The notes below the pieces were generated by a model. That model saw only the letters and a list, made by a program, of their open reading frames with translations, was not told where the DNA came from and searched no databases. Shown here piece by piece: positions 6,930 through 12,141 of a stretch of 12,141 nucleotides of DNA. The translations under genes and the position numbers were made by a program. Position 1 is the first letter of the stretch, and the number at the start of each line of letters is the position of its first letter. Source of the DNA: JBFFSQ01 sp041572275 (GTDB lineage: Bacteria; Pseudomonadota; Gammaproteobacteria; SZUA-229); contig JBFFSQ010000079.1 in the NCBI GenBank assembly GCA_041572275.1, positions 1 to 12,141 on the forward strand, written 5' to 3'.

Positions 6930-7685
6930 TTGGCCTATCTCGACCAGATTATTCTATTTCTCATATCACTGGTGGCCAACCTGTTTTCCGCCCTAGCTGG
7001 AGGCGGTGCCGGGCTGATCCAGCTGCCTGCAATTATATTTCTGGGCCTGCCATTTGGTATCGCCCTGGCCACCCACAAAGTCGCCAGCATTGCCTTAGGT
7101 GTAGGCGCAACCCTGCGACATCTGCGCAGCAGCCATCTGGAACGCCGATTTGCCCTGTTTATACTGGCCTGTGGCCTCCCGGGTGTCATACTGGGGGCCA
7201 GCCTGATCCTTCAAATCCCGGACCGCATGGCCGAAATTGCCCTCGGCATACTCACCATCGGTCTCGGCCTCTATTCCTGGCTATCACCGGAACTGGGGCA
7301 GCAGTTTGAAGCCAGAAACCGGAATCGCCAGGGCTATCTCATCGGCGGTCTGGGATTATTTATTATAGGCGTGCTCAATGGCTCATTAACCTCGGGCACG
7401 GGACTCTTTGTCACCCTGTGGCTGGTACGCTGGTTTGGCCTGGATTACAAAATGGCCGTGGCTTACACCCTGATACTGGTCGGCATGTTCTGGAATGGCA
7501 CCGGCGCACTGACACTGGGCATTCTGGGTGAAATCCACTGGCAATGGCTACCGGCCTTGCTACTCGGCTCGCTGATTGGCGGCTACCTCGGTGCCCACCT
7601 GGCTATCATCAAGGGCAACCGGCTGATTAAACGTAGTTTTGAAATTGTCACCCTCGCCGTGGGCATCAAACTAATCTGGGCCTAG
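6930..7685 (+). CDS. TauE/SafE-family membrane permease (sulfite/sulfonate exporter type)
   Basis: A 251-residue integral membrane protein with about eight hydrophobic segments in two repeats, the arrangement of the TauE/SafE family (formerly DUF81). The N-terminal repeat has the glycine-rich SALAGGGAGLIQLP (20-33) followed by ALATHKVASIALG. The second repeat has NGSLTSGTGLFVTLWLV and ends in a run of glycine-rich helices. Known members move sulfite, sulfoacetate or other small organosulfur anions, but many have no proven substrate, so sulfur transport is only suggested. The only possible start in this frame after the upstream TAA (6912) is TTG 6930, preceded by a weak GGA. It is divergent from the DUF4124 gene and ends 3 nt from the pyrE stop. 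Confidence 0.85.
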   Translation: MAYLDQIILFLISLVANLFSALAGGGAGLIQLPAIIFLGLPFGIALATHKVASIALGVGATLRHLRSSHLERRFALFILACGLPGVILGASLILQIPDRMAEIALGILTIGLGLYSWLSPELGQQFEARNRNRQGYLIGGLGLFIIGVLNGSLTSGTGLFVTLWLVRWFGLDYKMAVAYTLILVGMFWNGTGALTLGILGEIHWQWLPALLLGSLIGGYLGAHLAIIKGNRLIKRSFEIVTLAVGIKLIWA

Positions 7686-7688
7686 GGT

Positions 7689-8333
7689 TTAACTGATACC
7701 GAACTCGGCCCGGTAAAACTTCATTGCATCGAGCATTTCTTCCTGATTACCCTGGTTTTCCAGATACTGTATCAAGTCAGCCATAGTCACGATATTCACC
7801 ACATCCAGCCCAAACTCATCCTGTACTTCCTGTACCGCCGAGCGCTCACCACTACCTTTTTCCTGTCGATCCAGAGCGATCACAACCCCCACCGCGGTGG
7901 CATTACACGCATCGATAATATCAATCGCCTCACGAATCGCGGTACCTGCAGTAATCACATCATCGAGAATCAATACACGCCCCTCAAGAGCCGCGCCTAC
8001 GATAACACCGCCTTCACCGTGGGCTTTCTGCTCTTTTCGATTAAACGCATACGGCTTATCGATACCGTGGTCCTGATACAGGGCCATGGCGGTCACTGCA
8101 ACAAGGGGAATACCCTTGTAGGCCGGGCCAAACAGCACATCATATTCAACGCCACTGTCAACAATTGCCTGGGCATAGCAGCGCCCAAGCTCAGCCAGCG
8201 CCCGCCCCGTGTTGAACAAGCCAGCATTAAAAAAATAAGGACTGGTCCGGCCCGACTTGAGCTCAAACTCGCCGAATTTTAATACCTTGTTAGCCACTGC
8301 CAGTTCGATGAAGCTGCGCTGATAATCTTGCAT
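7689..8333 (-). CDS. pyrE: Orotate phosphoribosyltransferase
   Basis: PyrE transfers orotate onto PRPP to give OMP, the fifth step of pyrimidine synthesis. The 214 residues align throughout with the E. coli enzyme (213): YQRSFIELA at the start, KFGEFELKSGRTSPYFFNAG (19-38), FGPAYKGIP (68-76), the catalytic flexible loop FNRKEQKAHGEGG (97-109) and the PRPP motif VLILDDVITAGTA (120-132). I chose ATG 8333 by homology. An in-frame GTG at 8369 lies upstream of the predicted transcription start and its extra residues are not family-like. No strong Shine-Dalgarno is visible. pyrE next to a Crc/ExoIII gene is a conserved gammaproteobacterial pairing. The leader of about 33 nt leaves little room for an E. 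coli-type attenuator. Confidence 0.97.
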   Translation of the reverse strand: MQDYQRSFIELAVANKVLKFGEFELKSGRTSPYFFNAGLFNTGRALAELGRCYAQAIVDSGVEYDVLFGPAYKGIPLVAVTAMALYQDHGIDKPYAFNRKEQKAHGEGGVIVGAALEGRVLILDDVITAGTAIREAIDIIDACNATAVGVVIALDRQEKGSGERSAVQEVQDEFGLDVVNIVTMADLIQYLENQGNQEEMLDAMKFYRAEFGIS

Positions 8334-8372
8334 GGGTTCGCCTGTATAGTTGATGTAGAATAGCCGCACATA

Positions 8373-8401
8373 ATTATAGCGTCATACCTGTTTCATGCGA
8401 A
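8373..8401 (-). promoter_or_regulatory. Sigma-70 promoter of pyrE, overlapping the divergent gene's start codon
   Basis: On the minus strand TTCGCA (8401-8396), a 17-nt spacer and a perfect TATAAT (8378-8373) form a strong promoter. Predicted start is about 8366, giving a 33-nt leader to ATG 8333. The -35 box covers part of the exonuclease gene's ATG (8395-8397) and second codon. Confidence 0.6.
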
Positions 8402-9171
8402 TCATTACTATCAACACCAACGGCATTCGTGCAGCCGCCCGTAAAGGCTTCTTCGACTGGCTCAAAAAACAGAAAGCCGATGTTGTCTGTATCCAGGAAA
8501 CCAAAGCCCAGGAGCATCAGCTAACCGATGCCATTTTCTGTCCCCAGGGCTACCACTGCTATTACCACGACGCAGTCAAAAAAGGCTATAGCGGTGTTGC
8601 TATTTACAGTAAGCAGGAACCCAAAAAAGTCATTAACGGCATTGGCTGGCATGATGTTGATGTCGAAGGACGCTACCTGGAAGTACAGTTCGACAAACTC
8701 AGCGTTATCTCGCTGTACATGCATTCCGGCTCATCCAGCGAAGAACGCCAGGCGGTTAAATTCGATTTTATGGACCGTTTTCTGCCCTATTTACAAAAAC
8801 TGCGACGTAAGCGTCGCGAGTATGTCATCTGTGGCGACTGGAACATCGCCCATAAAAAAATTGATATCAAAAACTGGCGCAGCAATCAGAAAAACTCCGG
8901 TTTTCTACCCGAAGAACGGGCCTGGCTGGATCAGCTGTTTGATGAAGAAGGCTATGTCGATGCCTTTCGCGTAGTCAACCAGAAGGAACATGAATATTCC
9001 TGGTGGTCCAACCGTGGTCAGGCCTGGGCTAACAATACCGGCTGGCGCATCGATTATCAGGTGATTACGCCGAAACTAAAAGATACGGTGAAAAAAGCCT
9101 CCATTTACCGGGATGAACGCTTTTCGGATCATGCCCCGGTAATTATTGACTACGATTACGAAATAACATGA
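8395..9171 (+). CDS. xthA: Exonuclease III/AP endonuclease, Crc-like subfamily with intact active site
   Basis: A 258-residue endonuclease/exonuclease/phosphatase-fold protein. The ExoIII catalytic set is complete: Asn7 (INTNG), Glu35 (QETKA), Tyr108 (LYMHSG), Asp148 and Asn150 (GDWNIAH), Asp220 (RIDYQV), Asp245 and His246 (SDHAP). This predicts Mg-dependent repair at abasic sites and 3' ends. Overall, though, it looks most like Pseudomonas Crc (259 residues), sharing RRKRREY (137-143), MD-like KNWR, ERAWLD and DYQV-TP, and Crc is also encoded beside pyrE. From memory, Crc has lost several of these catalytic residues. I therefore call a true nuclease of the lineage that gave rise to Crc, with a regulatory role not excluded. 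No Shine-Dalgarno precedes ATG 8395. Its TGA overlaps the next gene's ATG. Confidence 0.9.
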   Translation: MRIITINTNGIRAAARKGFFDWLKKQKADVVCIQETKAQEHQLTDAIFCPQGYHCYYHDAVKKGYSGVAIYSKQEPKKVINGIGWHDVDVEGRYLEVQFDKLSVISLYMHSGSSSEERQAVKFDFMDRFLPYLQKLRRKRREYVICGDWNIAHKKIDIKNWRSNQKNSGFLPEERAWLDQLFDEEGYVDAFRVVNQKEHEYSWWSNRGQAWANNTGWRIDYQVITPKLKDTVKKASIYRDERFSDHAPVIIDYDYEIT

Positions 9172-10529
9172 AAACCAATACCCAGTCACATAGCTGGCGA
9201 GAAGCCGTTACGGTATACGCCAAACCTCGTGTGCTGGGCATGCTGTTCCTGGGTTTTTCTGCTGGCCTGCCATTTCTGCTGGTATTTTCAACCTTATCCG
9301 CCTGGTTGAGTGAGGCTGATGTCAGTCGCACCACCATCGGTTTTTTCAGCTGGATCGGCATCATGTACTCCATCAAGGTGTTGTGGGCGCCGGTGGTAGA
9401 CCGTGTTCCTCTACCACTACTCTCCCGCCTGCTGGGCCAACGTCGTAGCTGGCTACTATTGGCGCAGTCGGGTATCGCCTGTGGTTTGCTCCTGCTCGCT
9501 TTTACGACACCCGCACAAAATCTCCAGTTATTTGCCTTATTTGCACTGATGGTGGCCTTTTCTTCCGCCACTCAGGATATTGTCATCGATGCCTATCGCA
9601 TCGAAGCAGTCGACAAGGAATACCAGGCCGCCATGGCGGCCACCTATGTTCTGGGCTACCGTGTTGCCACCCTGGCCGCTGGTGCCGGCGCCCTTTATAT
9701 TGCCGATTTTCTAGACTGGACACTGGCCTATATCAGCATGGCCCTGTTAACCGGCGTCGGTATTGTAACCACCCTGGTTATTCGCGAACCTGAACATCGA
9801 ATTGATGCTGACACCCTGGCTCATGAGCAACAACTGGTCCACAAGGTAGAAGATGCCATTCCGGTCAGCGGCCTACTTCAACGCGTCACTGACTGGTTAT
9901 CAGCTGCAATCATCAGCCCCTTTGCAGAATTCTTTCAACGCACCGGCAAATATGCACTGCTAATTTTGATGCTCATCGGTTGTTACAGGATCACTGACAT
10001 TACCATGGCCGTCATGGCCAATCCGTTTTATCTGGATCTGGGCTTTAGCAAATCTGAAATCGCCAGCATCACCAAGTTGTTCGGTTTTTTTCTGACTATC
10101 ACCGGCGTTGCACTCGGCGGTATACTCGTGATGCGCTTTGGCATCATGAAGATATTATTGCTCGGTGGCATACTGGTCATCGTCAGCAATGCCCTGTTTG
10201 CCCTGCTCGCCATCACGGGTGCCGACATCCGCTTACTCGCAATCGTGATTAGCACAGACAGCCTGGCCGGCGGCATCGCAACTGCCGTATTTATCGCCTA
10301 TTTATCCAGCCTCACCAACACCGCCTATACCGCCACCCAATATGCCCTGTTCAGCTCATTAATGACCCTGTTCCCAAAACTCATTGCCGGCTTTTCTGGC
10401 ATTGTCGTGGATAGCTATGGCTATTTGGTATTTTATATTTATTCGTCGTTACTGGGCCTGCCTGCCATCCTGATTATTCTGTTTTTCATCCGTAACAAAA
10501 CCGAAACACAACTTAATGGCCACCCATAA
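9168..10529 (+). CDS. ampG: AmpG-like muropeptide permease (MFS)
   Basis: A 453-residue inner-membrane transporter of the major facilitator superfamily, most like AmpG, which imports GlcNAc-anhydroMurNAc peptides for cell-wall recycling and so influences AmpC beta-lactamase induction. AmpG signatures include KVLWAPVVDRV (70-80) with GQRRSW (90-95), the acidic motif SATQDIVIDAYRIEAVD (133-149), FGFF in the second half, and a C-terminal TATQYALFSSL. About twelve hydrophobic segments are visible, with a charged central loop (about 206-240). E. coli AmpG is longer (491). The ATG overlaps the exonuclease stop as ATGA, so translation is probably coupled. It converges on fabV, with terminator hairpins between. 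No ampC or recycling enzyme lies in the window. Confidence 0.85.
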   Translation: MKTNTQSHSWREAVTVYAKPRVLGMLFLGFSAGLPFLLVFSTLSAWLSEADVSRTTIGFFSWIGIMYSIKVLWAPVVDRVPLPLLSRLLGQRRSWLLLAQSGIACGLLLLAFTTPAQNLQLFALFALMVAFSSATQDIVIDAYRIEAVDKEYQAAMAATYVLGYRVATLAAGAGALYIADFLDWTLAYISMALLTGVGIVTTLVIREPEHRIDADTLAHEQQLVHKVEDAIPVSGLLQRVTDWLSAAIISPFAEFFQRTGKYALLILMLIGCYRITDITMAVMANPFYLDLGFSKSEIASITKLFGFFLTITGVALGGILVMRFGIMKILLLGGILVIVSNALFALLAITGADIRLLAIVISTDSLAGGIATAVFIAYLSSLTNTAYTATQYALFSSLMTLFPKLIAGFSGIVVDSYGYLVFYIYSSLLGLPAILIILFFIRNKTETQLNGHP

Positions 10530-10569
10530 GCAACACTAATCTCCAGGCAGCTGATAAAAAAGCAAATTG

Positions 10570-10597
10570 AAAAAAGCCCGTCAGGGCTGACGGGCTT
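10570..10597. terminator. Intrinsic terminator between ampG and fabV (likely bidirectional)
   Basis: AAGCCCGTCAG-GG-CTGACGGGCTT (10574-10597) is a perfect GC-rich stem; the innermost pairs must open for a 4-6 nt loop. Bases 10570-10575 are six A, giving UUUUUU after the hairpin on the minus strand, a textbook terminator for fabV. On the plus strand it is followed by TAAATAGTTTTT, a weaker U-rich tail that could end the ampG transcript. Confidence 0.9.
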
Positions 10598-10617
10598 AAA
10601 TAGTTTTTCAGTCACTA

Positions 10618-10647
10618 CCAGACAGAAAAGGAATCTTCTCTGCCTGG
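10618..10647 (-). other. 3'-UTR hairpin of the fabV transcript
   Basis: On the minus strand CCAGGCAGAGAAG-ATTC-CTTTTCTGTCTGG folds into a 13-bp stem with two G-U wobbles and a 4-nt loop. On the plus strand the same two positions are A-C mismatches, so the structure favours the fabV mRNA. It lies 16 nt after the fabV stop and before the terminator. Its role is unknown. Confidence 0.5.
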
Positions 10648-10663
10648 CTGCAAACAGAGGTGA

Positions 10664-11860
10664 TTAAATCGTAACTGGTTCGAAATCAACAACAGGATCG
10701 ACATCGGCCTCGTAATCAATACCGGCAACACCGAAACCAAACAGCTTCAGGAACTCATCCTTATAGCCCTGATAATCCGTCAACTGGAACAGGTTCTCCG
10801 TGGTCACATCAGGCCATACGGATTTCACGGTATTCTGCACATCATCACGCAGCTCCCAATCATCCATCCGAATGCGCTGCTCATCATCCAGTTCAACGGT
10901 TCCAGCTGCGTACAGTCGAGTGCGCAACATGCGATCGACCTGTTCCAGACAACCTTCATGAATATTCAGCTCTTTCATCACCTTGAAGCACATGGCGATA
11001 TATAACGGCATAACTGGAATTGCCGCCGAAGCCTGGGTGACAACACTCTTCAGTACCGCAACATTGGCACTGCCAGCTACCGGGGCCAGCTGCTGGCGAA
11101 TGGCCGCCGCAGCTCGGTCCATATCTTCCTTGGCCTTACCCAGGGCACCGTGCCAGTAGATAGGCCAGGTGATGTCTGTGCCGATGTAACTGTAAGACAC
11201 AGTCTTCACACCATTTGCCAGCACACCGGCATCCAGCAACGCCTGCATCCACAGTTCCCAGTCCTCACCCCCCATTACCGTCACGGTATTGGCGATTTCT
11301 TCTTCAGTGGCTGGCTCAATTTCAGCCTCAATGATTTGATCTTTACTGGTATCAACGGCTGTTGCTCGATACACCTCGCCAATCGGCTTCAGTGCTGAAC
11401 GCACCAGTTCACCGGTTTCTGGTAATTTGCGTACAGGTGACGCCAATGAATACACCACCAGATCCACCTGACCCATGTCTTCCTTGATGATTTCAATCAC
11501 TTTAGCGCGCATTTCATTAGAAAATGCATCACCATTTACACTCTTGGCATAAAGACCTGCATCATGCGCGGCTTTTTCGAAGGCCGCCGAGTTATACCAG
11601 CCTGCTGAGCCCGGTTTTTTTTCTGTGGCAGGTTTTTCCAGGAATACCCCAAGGGTCGCAGCATTCGAACCAAAAGCCGCTGCAATACGTGACGCCAGTC
11701 CATAACCCGTCGATGCACCAATAACCAGTACCTTTTTAGGCCCATTCTCAATCATGCCCCCGACTTTAACTTTTTCAATCTGCTCAGCCACATTTGCAGC
11801 ACAGCCGGTCGGATGCGTCGTCGTACAGATAAATCCACGGGTCTTGGGTTTAATGATCAC
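10664..11860 (-). CDS. fabV: Enoyl-[acyl-carrier-protein] reductase (NADH), FabV type
   Basis: FabV carries out the last reduction of each fatty-acid elongation cycle, trans-2-enoyl-ACP to acyl-ACP, with NADH. It is a larger relative of FabI, and known members are little affected by triclosan. The 398 residues match family length. The start MIIKPKTRGFICTTTHPTGC is the family N-terminus. The NADH-binding GASTGYG is at 48-54, and the catalytic Y-X8-K is Tyr235/Lys244 in PIYWHGALGKAK. Residue 245 is Glu where the Burkholderia enzyme, as I recall, has Lys. The C-terminus carries LTDYQGYKDEFLKLFGFG. The start is GTG 11860, chosen by homology, with GAGGA 10 nt upstream, slightly far. The related trans-2-enoyl-CoA reductases share this fold, so an acyl-CoA substrate cannot be excluded. 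The gene is monocistronic here. Confidence 0.95.
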   Translation of the reverse strand: MIIKPKTRGFICTTTHPTGCAANVAEQIEKVKVGGMIENGPKKVLVIGASTGYGLASRIAAAFGSNAATLGVFLEKPATEKKPGSAGWYNSAAFEKAAHDAGLYAKSVNGDAFSNEMRAKVIEIIKEDMGQVDLVVYSLASPVRKLPETGELVRSALKPIGEVYRATAVDTSKDQIIEAEIEPATEEEIANTVTVMGGEDWELWMQALLDAGVLANGVKTVSYSYIGTDITWPIYWHGALGKAKEDMDRAAAAIRQQLAPVAGSANVAVLKSVVTQASAAIPVMPLYIAMCFKVMKELNIHEGCLEQVDRMLRTRLYAAGTVELDDEQRIRMDDWELRDDVQNTVKSVWPDVTTENLFQLTDYQGYKDEFLKLFGFGVAGIDYEADVDPVVDFEPVTI

Positions 11861-12141
11861 AGCGTTTCATTCCTCACAAATTATTCATGGGTTAGGCTGA
11901 AGCAGCCCCTAAAACTAAATGTCGCTATGATACCGGAGTTTATCGCCTATGAAAGCGCTAAAATTCACAGATATTATGTGTATTACTTTGTCTGGGCCAG
12001 AACTAGACTGGCATAAATGATCGCCACATCGATAAATTCAGCATTCATATAAAACCTTATCTGTGGCCCATTGTTTAATTTCAGGCCGCTTGTTCAAGAT
12101 CAAACCACATCTGTCTCAACCGCGGTATTTTTATACAAAAG
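11861..12141. other. Non-coding region upstream of fabV
   Basis: These 281 bases hold no gene I can support. On the fabV strand a TATCAT (plus 11928-11933) with a poor CTTTCA -35 could be its promoter. A small imperfect hairpin, TTAGGCTG-AAG-CAGCCCCTAA (11892-11912), lies in the predicted leader. At the far right the minus strand is open from the edge to a TGA at 12081 and could be the last 19 codons of another gene, but this is too short to trust. Confidence 0.4.

Noticed and set aside
8334..8369. Upstream GTG start for pyrE
   Set aside because: It lies upstream of the predicted transcription start, and E. coli PyrE begins at the residue matching ATG 8333.
8395..9171. Annotation as catabolite repression control protein Crc
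   Set aside because: All nuclease catalytic residues are present, so nuclease function is the safer call. The Crc resemblance is kept as a finding.
11813..12016. Plus-strand open frame at the fabV start (67 codons)
   Set aside because: It half overlaps fabV antisense, has no recognisable motif, and I see no ribosome site supporting it.
11983..12048. 21-codon minus-strand open frame (MNAEFIDVAIIYASLVLAQTK with stop) preceded by AAGG
   Set aside because: A frame this short with a weak ribosome site arises easily by chance. It would need conservation or expression data.
12081..12141. Possible C-terminus of a minus-strand gene ending in LRQMWFDLEQAA
   Set aside because: Only 19 codons are visible, which stay open by chance often. 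No family is recognised, so it is not called as a gene.
1..12141. CRISPR array, transposon, tRNA/rRNA gene, phage or defence system
   Set aside because: I saw no regularly spaced repeats, transposase motifs, structural RNA signatures or defence-type domains on either strand.

Overview
The window looks like chromosomal core DNA of a gammaproteobacterium. Base composition is moderate, with no strong shift that I could see by eye. Almost every protein resembles Pseudomonas or enterobacterial housekeeping families. The order radC, coaBC, dut, algC, argB and later pyrE next to an exonuclease III/Crc-family gene recalls the P. aeruginosa neighbourhood around algC. The species cannot be named from sequence alone. 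An environmental, non-enteric gammaproteobacterium is the best guess, given FabV, bifunctional AlgC-type phosphomutase and a TauE-family anion permease.

Layout. Bases 1-162 hold the start of radC (minus), cut by the window edge and divergent from coaBC. Bases 281-4265 are a plus-strand run: coaBC (coenzyme A synthesis), dut (dUTPase), algC (phosphomannomutase/phosphoglucomutase) and argB (acetylglutamate kinase). Gaps are 2, 11 and 33 nt, so co-transcription is likely. A perfect 12-bp inverted repeat follows argB. Bases 4380-6796 are minus strand: a cation diffusion facilitator, the tRNA Gm18 methyltransferase TrmH, and an exported DUF4124/coiled-coil protein. An AT-rich divergent promoter region separates the last of these from a plus-strand TauE/SafE-family permease (6930-7685). 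That permease meets pyrE (minus) tail to tail with 3 nt between stops. pyrE is divergent from an exonuclease III/Crc-family gene (8395-9171), which overlaps an AmpG-like muropeptide permease by ATGA. The AmpG-like gene converges on fabV (minus, enoyl-ACP reductase), with a terminator between them. The last 281 bases upstream of fabV hold no gene I can support.

Functionally this is mostly nucleotide, cofactor, sugar-phosphate, arginine and fatty-acid metabolism plus DNA repair, tRNA modification, metal efflux and cell-wall recycling. I see no CRISPR array, mobile element, toxin-antitoxin pair, phage gene or defence system. The most interesting points are the catalytically intact enzyme at the Crc position, a hairpin holding the algC start codon, and a strand-asymmetric 3'-UTR hairpin after fabV. 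I did not find an undescribed multi-gene system.
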